Below are positions 23,008-31,056 of a stretch of DNA of 35,489 nt, piece after piece. Position numbers and translations under genes: made by a program. Source of the DNA: Vulcanimicrobiota bacterium. Lineage in GTDB: Bacteria; Vulcanimicrobiota; Vulcanimicrobiia; Vulcanimicrobiales; Vulcanimicrobiaceae. The stretch is taken from positions 1 through 35,489 of the forward strand of contig JAAXMC010000122.1 in NCBI GenBank assembly GCA_013036315.1, written 5' to 3'. The notes under the pieces were generated by a model that did no database searches, was not told the origin of the DNA, and worked only from the letters and a program-made list of their open reading frames with translations. The stretch's first letter is position 1. Each line of letters opens with the position of its first letter.

Positions 23008-24642
23008 GTGTTCGTCCGGGTTTGCGCGGCGCTCTTTTTGGGCGCCGCACTCGTTTCTTGCGCCGGAAATAACGCCTCCCAAAATGCCGGGGCGCATCGC
23101 CGGCACGCCTGGACGATTCCCGGAACGTTCCGCTGGGCCGACGGCGAGGACATCGATAATCTCAATCCGCTGCTTTCCACCGAAACGCTGGTGAACGATC
23201 TGTCGTCGTTCACGATGGGTTATTTTTTCTTGTTCGACGACAAGGGTCACGCGATACCGTCGCTGTGCTTGCAAGTGCCGACCAAAGCCAACGGGTTGAT
23301 CTCGGCCGACGGAAAATCGCTGACGTTCAGGTTGCGCCATGGCGTGCTCTGGCATGACGGCCAGCCGTTTACGTCGGCCGACGTGGCGTTTACCGTGAAG
23401 ACGATTCTCGACCCGCATACCAATGTACTGACGCGCGAGGGTTGGGATCTGATCACGCGGGTCGACACACCCGACGCGTACACGGTGATCTTCCGGCTGA
23501 AAAAGCCGTATGCGGCGTTTGTAAATCACTATTTTACGCCCGTCGGCAACCCGGCGATTTTGCCGAAGCATTTACTCCAAGGCGTCGACGTCAACCGCGC
23601 GCCTTACAATTCTCTGCCGGTTGGCTTGGGGCCGTTTAAGTACGTACGCTGGGCGCGCGGGACCGACGTCGTGATGGAAGCGTTTCCGAAGTGGTGGGGC
23701 GGGCCGCCGAAACTCAAGCGCGTTGTTTTTAAGGTCATTACCGACGCGAACACGGTCTTTGTCGCATTGCAGACTCACTCTATCGATGCGTACGTTCGCG
23801 TGCCGACGTTCCAGTATCAATCCGTGCAGCGTACCGCAGGAACGCGCACGATCGCGCACGACGTCACGACGTATGGCCATATTGACTTCAATTTGAAGAA
23901 TCCGATGCTGGCGGATCCGCAAGTGCGCGAGGCGCTGGTGCGCGCGATCGACGTTCGCCTGCTGTGGCAGAAGGTCGATCACGGCGCCGGCTATCTGGCG
24001 TGCACGCCGATTTCACATTTGAGTTGGGCATACGACCCGCAGGCCTCATGCTATTCGTTCGATCTCGCCGCGGCGCGCGCACAGCTAGAGCGCGACGGAT
24101 GGAAGCTCGGATCGGACGGACTGCGGCACCGTAACGGTGCCACGCTGCGGTTCGACTTTGCCGGCACCACCGGCAATCCGGGGCTCGACGCGCGCGTGCT
24201 GCTGATACAGCAGTGGTTCAAATCGATCGGGGTGGGGCTGGATTACACGCGCTATCAGACGGACAAGATGTTCGCTTCATATGCAGCCGGCGGAATCGCG
24301 GCGACGCGGCACTATGATCTCGCCTCGTTCGCGTGGACGATCGCACCCGACCCTGATTTGACCAACCTCATCGCGTGCACGCGCATCTCGCCGCTGGGTC
24401 AAAACTATATGGCCTACTGCAACCGCGAACTGGATCGCGCGCTGGAGGATGCGCTGCTCCACTACGAACCGGCGCGCCGCCGGGCCGACTACATTCTCGT
24501 GCAAGAGCTGCTCGCACGCGACGTACCGTTCATCGTCTTGAGCCAGCGCACCGACCACGTCACCTTCAATGACGACTTCAGCAACATCAATCCGGGCCCG
24601 GAGATGATGTTCTGGAATCCGCAGGCGATCTCGAATGAATAA
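23008..24642 (+). CDS. Peptide/nickel-type ABC substrate-binding lipoprotein 2
   Basis: The product has 544 residues from GTG 23008, two bases after the stop of its paralogue. A lipoprotein signal ends in ALVSC with Cys18. Matching landmarks are DIDNLNPLLSTETL, LTFRLRHGVLWHDGQPFTSADVAFT, VGLGPFKYVRWARG and QVREALVRAIDVRLLW. It is clearly homologous to the first protein over its length, so the pair arose by tandem duplication, perhaps with different ligand ranges. Its 3' end overlaps the convergent membrane protein gene by 56 bp, and no terminator is seen. Confidence 0.92.
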   Translation: MFVRVCAALFLGAALVSCAGNNASQNAGAHRRHAWTIPGTFRWADGEDIDNLNPLLSTETLVNDLSSFTMGYFFLFDDKGHAIPSLCLQVPTKANGLISADGKSLTFRLRHGVLWHDGQPFTSADVAFTVKTILDPHTNVLTREGWDLITRVDTPDAYTVIFRLKKPYAAFVNHYFTPVGNPAILPKHLLQGVDVNRAPYNSLPVGLGPFKYVRWARGTDVVMEAFPKWWGGPPKLKRVVFKVITDANTVFVALQTHSIDAYVRVPTFQYQSVQRTAGTRTIAHDVTTYGHIDFNLKNPMLADPQVREALVRAIDVRLLWQKVDHGAGYLACTPISHLSWAYDPQASCYSFDLAAARAQLERDGWKLGSDGLRHRNGATLRFDFAGTTGNPGLDARVLLIQQWFKSIGVGLDYTRYQTDKMFASYAAGGIAATRHYDLASFAWTIAPDPDLTNLIACTRISPLGQNYMAYCNRELDRALEDALLHYEPARRRADYILVQELLARDVPFIVLSQRTDHVTFNDDFSNINPGPEMMFWNPQAISNE

Positions 24643-26002
24643 TCGCGGCGTAAACTAATAGGCCGCAGCCGGCTAGGGAGGCGCACCGGAGAACCGCCCA
24701 CATCGTGTCGCGCGCGAAAAGCCCCGTTGCCACTTGTTCGGCGTGCCAAACCGTTGCGATGTTTGTAAAATGCGCGCTCGATCCGAGCGGCGCCATCGCG
24801 TCGGGCCAAACCGGCATCGGGTGAGCGTGTGCAGCAAGTCCGCCGGTGACGATCAGCACGAGTGTCACGGCTGCCGCTTCCAGCGTGCGCTTTGTGACCT
24901 CCGCGCGCATCGCAAGCAGTGCCAAGGCGAACGCCGCAACGAGCAAGACCGTTTGAGCGACCGCGTCGGACCTTTGCGCCAGCCCGAGCCAATTTGTGGC
25001 GCAAAGTACTGCGCCGGTCAGAGCGATGGGCAGCACCGCCGGCGATGCACGCAGAACGAGCACGACGGCCGGAACCAACACGATCGCGAGATCGTGTTGG
25101 TGAAAGAATGGGGCCACGAACGGCACGAGTGCGCACGTCGCGCAGAAAAGCATCAGCCGATCCGGCAAGAAGCGCGCGCACCAAAACCACGCGATAAGGC
25201 CGGCTACCGCGACGAGGAGCCCGGCCAGCGCGGCGGTGTATTCGTTCGCTCCCAATCCGTAAACGATCGCCGTTGGCGTGAGCTGGATTGCCGAAAACCG
25301 TTCGGTATATCCGTGTTCTTGCAGGGCCCGAAGATAGTTCACGATTCCCGGAACGCGAACCACGCCAAGGCTCACGATCGCGAATGCGATCGCACCGGCA
25401 ATAATTGGAATCGCGTTCCTTCGATCGCGCAGCCCGGCCGCGAGCGAAAGCGCGAGGTTTGGTTGCGCGCAAGCGATTGCGGCGAAAAGGGCTTTGCCGG
25501 TGAATCCGCTCGCGGTGAATGCGGCGAGGATCGCTAGGGCGACCGGCAAGACGATCTGTCCAAGCGCCAGCGCGCTCGTTACCGGCCCAAAGCCCAGCGC
25601 GGCGATCGCCAATGCGAAGAGTGTCAACGGCGAACGGCGCAGATTGGCAAGCGGTGCGGCCAGCCAAAGCGTCGCCAGCAACGATGCGAAGAGCAGCGCG
25701 CGCCACCCGTTGGCCGCAGCGGCGTACGGAAAGCGGGCGAAGGCGGCAAACAGCGGCAGCGTCGCGGGCGGCCCTACGAACGGCAGAACCTCGTAGCGCT
25801 GCGCGAGAACGCCCGGAAGATTCCGTTCGTTCTGCCAGATTGCTGTGCTGTAAGGATCGCCACCGCGCAGCCAGGTGGCGCCGGCCGCGTAGTACGCCTC
25901 GAAATCGCGCAGCGAAGGGCCCGCCGGATGATGCGGGCGGGCGATCGTGAACGCGGCCGCGACCGCCAGCGCGGCTGCGGCGAGTAACGCGCCGCGAATC
26001 AC
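24587..26002 (-). CDS. Polytopic membrane protein, GT87-like (DUF2029) glycosyltransferase
   Basis: The product has 471 residues from GTG 26002, overlapping the protease stop as GTGA. About ten hydrophobic segments are visible. The N-terminal PSLRDFEAYYAAGATWLRGGDPYS, with Asp and Tyr after the first helix, and VLPFVGPPATLPLFAAFARFP match the polyprenol-phosphate-mannose-dependent GT-C family 87, and a later FFHQHDLAIVLVP loop is also typical. Such enzymes transfer sugar from a lipid carrier to extracytoplasmic glycans. Coupling with the site-2 protease is positional only. The donor and acceptor are unknown. Confidence 0.8.
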   Translation of the reverse strand: MIRGALLAAAALAVAAAFTIARPHHPAGPSLRDFEAYYAAGATWLRGGDPYSTAIWQNERNLPGVLAQRYEVLPFVGPPATLPLFAAFARFPYAAAANGWRALLFASLLATLWLAAPLANLRRSPLTLFALAIAALGFGPVTSALALGQIVLPVALAILAAFTASGFTGKALFAAIACAQPNLALSLAAGLRDRRNAIPIIAGAIAFAIVSLGVVRVPGIVNYLRALQEHGYTERFSAIQLTPTAIVYGLGANEYTAALAGLLVAVAGLIAWFWCARFLPDRLMLFCATCALVPFVAPFFHQHDLAIVLVPAVVLVLRASPAVLPIALTGAVLCATNWLGLAQRSDAVAQTVLLVAAFALALLAMRAEVTKRTLEAAAVTLVLIVTGGLAAHAHPMPVWPDAMAPLGSSAHFTNIATVWHAEQVATGLFARDTMWAVLRCASLAGCGLLVYAAIIHSRSPADSRTSSPGPD

Positions 26003-26910
26003 CGGTATGCTGCCGGCTGCATTCCCCCGGTGTGCACGGTCATGGTCATCAAGTAGAAGAGCGCAAAGAGCGTGAAGAGGTACCAGAGCGCAACGCGCAC
26101 GCGCGCGGGATTCGTCATGGTAGCAAAACGTGGATCTTTATGTCCGCGCCAGCCGGCAATCGCTCCCGGCAGTGCCATTATGGCGAAGAGCAAGACCAAG
26201 AAGAGCGGGAGATGCAGCCCCAGCGCTAGCCCCAGGAATACGACGAAGCCGCCGACCCAGAGCGACGGAGAGAGTGCGCCGGCGATGCGGCCGCCGTCGA
26301 ACGGCGGCGTCGGAATCATGTTGAACAAGTTGACAAACGCGCCAAGGTAAGCGGCCATGTACCAAAACGCCGAGTGCGCTTCCAATGCAAATACATAACA
26401 GATAATAGCCACGCCGAGTCCGGTTAGTGGCCCCGCAAGCGCGATGTACGCGTCGTGCTCGAGCGACTCCGGAACGCCGCCGACGGTATAAGCGCCGATG
26501 AACGGAACGAACATCGGCCAGCGGGCCGGCAAGCCATAGTTCCGGATCGTAAAATAGTGACCGAGCTCGTGTGCGAGAATCATCAGCACGAAGACAAGCG
26601 CGAACTTCCAACCCCAAAACAGCGCATAGAACCATAGCGACAGAAACATCGCGCCGCCGAACTTTAGGCCGTATAAAAGCCACTTGAATTCGAAAATCAC
26701 GAACAGCAGTGATTTGAATTTCAGGAGTATCGCGCCGAGCCCTAACCCCGCTGCGCCCAATCCCTCGGCGGTTTTTTTCGCGCGCTCTTTCTTCGCGTCC
26801 GGCGGTACGTAGCCGGCCTCGTGAACGTCGTACGCGCGATTTTCCGGCCGCTCGGCGTTGAAGCCCGACGCCCACGGATTCTTCGGCGGTTTTTTCTGGT
26901 CGTCGTTCAC
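25999..26910 (-). CDS. Site-2 protease family protein (M50, rhomboid-like fold not implied)
   Basis: The product has 303 residues from GTG 26910, with AAGGA about seven bases upstream. After a charged, Pro-rich cytoplasmic N-terminus (1-55), several membrane segments follow. The zinc site is H114-E115-x2-H118 (LAHELGHYF) and the second M50 motif is NMIPTPPFDGG with Asp206, so the intramembrane metalloprotease is complete. There is no PDZ domain. These proteins cleave membrane-bound substrates, such as anti-sigma factors, but no such substrate is encoded here. The gene leads a two-gene unit with the GT87-like protein and is divergent from the NDH-2 gene across 72 bp. Confidence 0.92.
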   Translation of the reverse strand: MNDDQKKPPKNPWASGFNAERPENRAYDVHEAGYVPPDAKKERAKKTAEGLGAAGLGLGAILLKFKSLLFVIFEFKWLLYGLKFGGAMFLSLWFYALFWGWKFALVFVLMILAHELGHYFTIRNYGLPARWPMFVPFIGAYTVGGVPESLEHDAYIALAGPLTGLGVAIICYVFALEAHSAFWYMAAYLGAFVNLFNMIPTPPFDGGRIAGALSPSLWVGGFVVFLGLALGLHLPLFLVLLFAIMALPGAIAGWRGHKDPRFATMTNPARVRVALWYLFTLFALFYLMTMTVHTGGMQPAAYR

Positions 26911-26970
26911 GTGGCGTCCTTCTGAAACCGCAGCATAAAGCCCTTACCGGGGCCCCCTTGTTTTGGTAAC

Positions 26971-26975
26971 GAAGG
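26971..26975 (+). promoter_or_regulatory. Ribosome-binding site of the NDH-2-like gene
   Basis: GAAGG lies seven bases before GTG 26983 and supports this start. Confidence 0.6.
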
Positions 26976-26982
26976 CATACGC

Positions 26983-28296
26983 GTGACGCGCATCGTTATT
27001 TTGGGCGGCGGCTTCGCTGCGATTGGCGTCGCACAGCGTTTGGAGCGCACGCTGCGCCCGGGCGAAGCCGAAGTGACGTTGATCAGCCGCGAGAATTTTT
27101 CGCTCTTTACGCCGATGCTGCCCGAAGTAAGCTCGGGCGCGCTGGACACGCGCCACATCGTCACGCCGATCCGCGCGCAGCTGAGGCGCACGCATTTTAT
27201 TCTCGCCGACGTTACCGCCCTGGATTTGAACTCGCGTGAGATTACCTATACGCATACGCTGACGGGAATTGCCGAACGTTTGCGCTACGACCAGCTAGTC
27301 ATTACTACGGGCGCATCGACGTCGACATTCGGCTTGCCGGGCGTCGCCGAGCGCGTCTTCGCGTTGAAGACGTTAGAAGATGCCGCAATCCTGCGCAACA
27401 GATTCATGTGGCTGCTCGAACTGGCCGACGACGCGCCGGAGGCCGAACGCAAGAAACTGCTAACGCTGGTGGTGGTCGGCGGAGGATTCACGGGCGTTGA
27501 AACCGCCGGCGAGATGGTCGAACTGTTTCACAGCGTCGGACGATTTTATCCGCGCGTGCGCCCCGGTGACGTGCGGATAGTCCTAATCGAAGGCGGCGCG
27601 ACCTTACTGCCGGGTTTACCGGTGCGCATGGGATCGTACGCGGAGAAATTCTTGCGCGGACGCGGGGTCGAAGTGCTGACCGGCGACGGCGTGCGCTCAG
27701 CCGACGACGAGGGCATCGAGCTCGCGAGCGGCAAGCGGATCGAAACCCATACGATCGTTTGGAGTGCCGGCATTCAGCCGCGCTTGCTGACGGGCAGCGA
27801 ATCCTTACCGCATGCGAAAAACGGAGCGATTCTGGCAGCCGCCGATATGAGCGTCCCGGGCTTTCCCGGTATTTGGGCTTGCGGCGATTGCGCGGGTATT
27901 CCGGATGGTACGGGCAAATATTTTCCACCGACGGCGCAGCACGCGATTCGCGAAGCGCCGCTGCTTGCGGATAATTTGGTTGCAACGATGCGCGGAGGTC
28001 AGACGCGCCCGTTTCGATATACGTCGCTCGGCATGATGGCGTCGCTCGGTGCGCGCAAAGCGGTGGCGCAACTGCCGGGCAACCGGGTGCTGACGGGGTT
28101 CCTGGCTTGGTTCTTGTGGCGGACGTATTATCTGGCGCGCCTGCCTGGGCTGGACCGCAAGCTGCGCGTCGCGTTTGACTGGACGCTCGAACTGCTCTTC
28201 CCGCGGGATATCTCCGAACTTCGCGTCTACACCAGGCGCGCGCAGTCCAGCGCGGCGGCGGACGCGGGGCTTCTTCCGCGCGACGAGAATCTTTGA
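26983..28296 (+). CDS. NAD(P)/FAD-dependent oxidoreductase, type II NADH dehydrogenase family
   Basis: The product has 437 residues from GTG 26983. The FAD-binding GGGFAAIGVAQRL is at residues 8-20, the NAD(P)-binding VVVGGGFTGVETAGEM about residue 165, and the second FAD motif PGIWACGDCAGIPD about residue 305. The acidic C-terminal part and the FFLFT-like NFSLFTPMLPEVSSG region match NDH-2. The enzyme would pass electrons from NADH to quinone at the inner membrane without proton pumping; amphipathic C-terminal helices (FLAWFLWRTYYLARLPG) would attach it. The stop overlaps the LeuA-family start as TTGA. No respiratory complex is nearby. Confidence 0.9.
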   Translation: MTRIVILGGGFAAIGVAQRLERTLRPGEAEVTLISRENFSLFTPMLPEVSSGALDTRHIVTPIRAQLRRTHFILADVTALDLNSREITYTHTLTGIAERLRYDQLVITTGASTSTFGLPGVAERVFALKTLEDAAILRNRFMWLLELADDAPEAERKKLLTLVVVGGGFTGVETAGEMVELFHSVGRFYPRVRPGDVRIVLIEGGATLLPGLPVRMGSYAEKFLRGRGVEVLTGDGVRSADDEGIELASGKRIETHTIVWSAGIQPRLLTGSESLPHAKNGAILAAADMSVPGFPGIWACGDCAGIPDGTGKYFPPTAQHAIREAPLLADNLVATMRGGQTRPFRYTSLGMMASLGARKAVAQLPGNRVLTGFLAWFLWRTYYLARLPGLDRKLRVAFDWTLELLFPRDISELRVYTRRAQSSAAADAGLLPRDENL

Positions 28297-29699
28297 GCGT
28301 GGAACTGAAGGAGCCGATCGAGCAGCTGATTCGCGATCCGCGTGAGTTCACCAAAGGGTTGACGTTCCCGGATCCGTCCGAGCTTCGCATCTACGACGAA
28401 ACGCTGCGCGACGGCGAGCAGATGCCGGGCGTCTGTTACACACCCGAACAAAAACGCGAGATTGCCAAACACCTTGCCGATATCGGCGTGCACATCATGA
28501 GCGTGGGCTTTCCGGCGGCGTCCGCGGGCGATCGTAAGACGCTGCAGCTGGTGATGGAGTCGAAACGGCGCGGCGAGCTCGGCAATGTCGAGATCGTCGT
28601 CATGTGCCGCAGCAATCCCAAAGACATCGATGTGACTGCCAAGACGCTGGAAGACGTAGGCGTGTCGCCGTCAGAGGTGACGTTCTTCATCTTTACGAGC
28701 GGCAGCGATTTGCATTTGAAGTACAAAATCGGGAAAACGCTGCTGAAATTGGAAGGCCGCGACGAACGCGAATGGTTGGGCTTGCCGCTCGAGTTCTACC
28801 GCGAAGCGAACATCAAGCTGCAGTGCGACGCGATTCGCTACGCTAAGAGCCGCGGGGTGACGAGCATCGAGTTCGGCGCGGAAGACGGCAGCCGCGGCGA
28901 CGTCGAGTATTTTATCCGCTATTTCAAGCGCAGCCTCGAAGCCGGCGGCGATCGCCCTGCATGGCCGGACACCGTGGGTTGCCTAACGCCGGAAGCCGCG
29001 CGCTGGTACTGCACGCGCATCGTCGACGCAATGCCGAAAGGCTTGCCGATGGTCTGCCACTTTCATAACGACTACGGGCTCGGAACGATCAACGCGATAA
29101 CGGCGGTGTCGTGCGGCTTTAAAGTCGTCTCGGTAACGGCCAACGGCTACGGCGAGCGTGCGGGCAACGTGAAGCTGCACGAGTTCGTAACGGCGCTCAA
29201 CGTTCTGTACGGCATTGAGATCCCAGGTTTTAAATACGACAAGCTGCGGGATTTGGCGCGATTCATGGAGCGCATGAGCGGCGTGCCGATGCAGCAGCAC
29301 GAGCCCATTGTCGGATCGAAAGTATTTGCGCACGAGTCGGGCATCCACACGCAAGCGATGCTGATCGACCGCCGCATGTACGAGGCCGTGCCGGCCAAAC
29401 TCGTCGGCGGCGAGATCTCGTGGATATTCGGCAAACACTCGGGCGTGGCGCTCGTGAAAGATACGCTGCGCAAACACGCTGCTGAGTTGTCGAAGCAAGG
29501 CGTCGATATCTCCGACGAGCTCGCTCAGCGGGTTACCGAGGAGATCAAACGTCTGCGCGAAGAGCGCGCCGCGAGCAGCAAGAGCGAGGAGACCATCGCG
29601 ATCTATGAAGGCGCGATGGGACAGCTCTCGCTCGACGAAGCCGACGTTATCGATATTGCCGCAGCACTCGGCGCGCCGAAAACGGCGGCCCATTCGTAG
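28293..29699 (+). CDS. LeuA-family synthase (isopropylmalate/homocitrate/citramalate synthase-like)
   Basis: The product has 468 residues from TTG 28293, overlapping the preceding stop; GTG 28299 is an alternative. The catalytic IYDETLRDGEQMPG is at residues 33-46, the metal-binding CHFHNDYGLG about residue 252, and GYGERAGN about residue 287, followed by HESGIHTQAMLIDR and FGKHSG. These enzymes condense acetyl-CoA with a 2-oxoacid. The helical C-terminus looks too short for the full leucine-feedback domain of LeuA, so homocitrate synthase or another member is possible. No leuB, leuC or leuD gene is next to it, so the pathway is undecided. Confidence 0.85.
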   Translation: MSVELKEPIEQLIRDPREFTKGLTFPDPSELRIYDETLRDGEQMPGVCYTPEQKREIAKHLADIGVHIMSVGFPAASAGDRKTLQLVMESKRRGELGNVEIVVMCRSNPKDIDVTAKTLEDVGVSPSEVTFFIFTSGSDLHLKYKIGKTLLKLEGRDEREWLGLPLEFYREANIKLQCDAIRYAKSRGVTSIEFGAEDGSRGDVEYFIRYFKRSLEAGGDRPAWPDTVGCLTPEAARWYCTRIVDAMPKGLPMVCHFHNDYGLGTINAITAVSCGFKVVSVTANGYGERAGNVKLHEFVTALNVLYGIEIPGFKYDKLRDLARFMERMSGVPMQQHEPIVGSKVFAHESGIHTQAMLIDRRMYEAVPAKLVGGEISWIFGKHSGVALVKDTLRKHAAELSKQGVDISDELAQRVTEEIKRLREERAASSKSEETIAIYEGAMGQLSLDEADVIDIAAALGAPKTAAHS

Positions 29700-29737
29700 C
29701 TCCTTGCTAAAATGCGGACTCGTCGTGATACATATGC

Positions 29738-29956
29738 GTGCGATTCAGCAAGTACGCGATCGAACAGATGCGCCGCCGCCGCATTCCGGAGTCCGATGCC
29801 GCCGTCGTCGCCGCTTGGCCCGCAGCGGTGGTTGAAGGGCGCAATGGTGCGAAAACCTTTTACGGCCAGGGTCCCGTTTCCGGTTATCGTATTCGCGTAA
29901 CGGTCAGCTCCGATGGGACGGTGAAGAGCGCCGCCTTCGCAGACTGGCGCAAATAG
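29738..29956 (+). CDS. DUF4258 small protein, possible toxin half of a pair
   Basis: The product has 72 residues from GTG 29738. The opening FSKYAIEQMRRRRIPESDAAVV and the end RIRVTVSSDGTVKSAAFADW match DUF4258, a BECR/RelE-like small fold with a His/Arg-rich first helix. The function is unproven in this family. The DUF2283 gene follows ten bases later. An ATG four bases upstream in another frame gives a different, unlikely peptide. Confidence 0.72.
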   Translation: MRFSKYAIEQMRRRRIPESDAAVVAAWPAAVVEGRNGAKTFYGQGPVSGYRIRVTVSSDGTVKSAAFADWRK

Positions 29957-29960
29957 GGAG
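29955..29960 (+). promoter_or_regulatory. Ribosome-binding site of the DUF2283 gene
   Basis: AGGGAG ends six bases before ATG 29967. This spacing favours that start over GTG 29964, which would be too close. Confidence 0.65.
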
Positions 29961-29966
29961 AATGTG

Positions 29967-30215
29967 ATGATGCATCCGATCGATGTCCGGATTGACGACG
30001 AAGCCGGCGCGGGTTACATCACCTACTCGAATGGCGAGGTCGCCGAAACGGTTGAGGTTTGGGAGGAAGGGACGGTAGCCGCTGACGTTGACTCGAGCGG
30101 AAACATCCTCGGTATCGAAGTCCTTGGTTTCGATGAAGAGATTCTTTCACGCGCGCGGGCCTATGCGAACGAAAACGATCTCGTCTTTCCAGCGCGACTG
30201 GGGCCTCAAGCCTGA
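29967..30215 (+). CDS. DUF2283 small protein, possible antitoxin half of a pair
   Basis: The product has 82 residues from ATG 29967. The pattern IDVRIDDEAGAGYITYSNGEVAETVEV, then VAADVDSSGNILGIEVLGFDEEI, is typical of DUF2283 (COG5428), a short acidic beta-rich protein. It overlaps the ribosome-binding context of DUF4258 and ends five bases from the convergent aminopeptidase stop. The basic/acidic pairing suggests a toxin-antitoxin-like unit, which is an inference. Confidence 0.75.
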   Translation: MMHPIDVRIDDEAGAGYITYSNGEVAETVEVWEEGTVAADVDSSGNILGIEVLGFDEEILSRARAYANENDLVFPARLGPQA

Positions 30216-30219
30216 AGTT

Positions 30220-31056
30220 TTAGGCTCTCCCGTCCGCAACGGCGCCCATTCGAAACGCGGCAACAAACGCTTTAAACACCGTGGGGTAGTCGTCGCTTGT
30301 AAACCGCACGGTGCGCGGTGCCGTTCGCTCAAATTGAGGAATGAGCGCGACCCAGTCGGCTTGTTCCACCTTCGCAAGTTCTATCTCTAACACGATCGGC
30401 GGCTCCATCACGAATGGCCGCGCGTTTTTAATCGAGCGTAGCGCTTGGGCGGCACCGTCGCGAATGGCGTCTTGTGCCGCCTGCGGCGACAGCGAATCGA
30501 CGGCGTAGTTGCCGATGCTCTCCTTGACGATCACCCCGGTAACCCAGGGCATTTGTTCTTGCGCGGTCTCTATAGTGGTGCGGTCGCCGGTGATCAGGAG
30601 CACCGGAACGCCGTAATATCCGGCGAGGGCGGCGTTGAGTGTGGCTTCGCTGCAGCGCATCCCGTTGAGGCGCGCGTCGTAGACAACCGACGGCGTGTAT
30701 GTGTGGCAGAGCGTGGCATTGCGCTCGCCAATCGCACCGTGATAACCCGTGAAGAAGATGCCGTCAAAACTTCGATCCAAGCCTTCGACCATCGAATACG
30801 GTTTTCGATTTCCGAAAATGACGCGCGCATCTTTAGGCAGTTCGTCGAGCAGCAGGTTGCGCATTGGGCCGTGCGAGTCGTTGATCAGAAATTCGCGCGC
30901 GCCGGCCTTGCCGGCCCCCGCAATCGCGGCGCAGACCTCGGCCGTCATGATTTTCTGATAGATGAAATAGTCGACCGTATAGTTGCGCGCATCCACCTGA
31001 TCCCACGAACTGACGCCGGCGGTGCCCTCCATATCGGCCGAAACGTAGATTTTCAT
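30220..31056 (-). CDS. M55 family D-aminopeptidase (DppA-like), copy 2
   Basis: The product has 278 residues from ATG 31056, overlapping the stop of its paralogue as ATGA. Metal ligands of the family are all present: D8 and E10 (SADMEGTAG), H62 (NDSHGPMRN), H106 (GYHGAIG) and E137 (CSEATLN); H118 in LCHTY matches the catalytic His115 of Bacillus DppA. The family forms a self-compartmentalising decamer that cleaves D-amino acids from short peptides, thought to recycle cell-wall peptides. The neighbouring copy suggests two substrate ranges. Confidence 0.9.
   Translation of the reverse strand: MKIYVSADMEGTAGVSSWDQVDARNYTVDYFIYQKIMTAEVCAAIAGAGKAGAREFLINDSHGPMRNLLLDELPKDARVIFGNRKPYSMVEGLDRSFDGIFFTGYHGAIGERNATLCHTYTPSVVYDARLNGMRCSEATLNAALAGYYGVPVLLITGDRTTIETAQEQMPWVTGVIVKESIGNYAVDSLSPQAAQDAIRDGAAQALRSIKNARPFVMEPPIVLEIELAKVEQADWVALIPQFERTAPRTVRFTSDDYPTVFKAFVAAFRMGAVADGRA

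Noticed and set aside
24734-25537. 267-codon plus-strand open frame
   Set aside because: It is antisense to the GT87-like gene, has an Arg/His/Glu-rich composition without domain, and the opposite strand has clear membrane segments.
28983-29693. 236-codon minus-strand open frame
   Set aside because: It is antisense to the LeuA-family gene, which has intact catalytic motifs.
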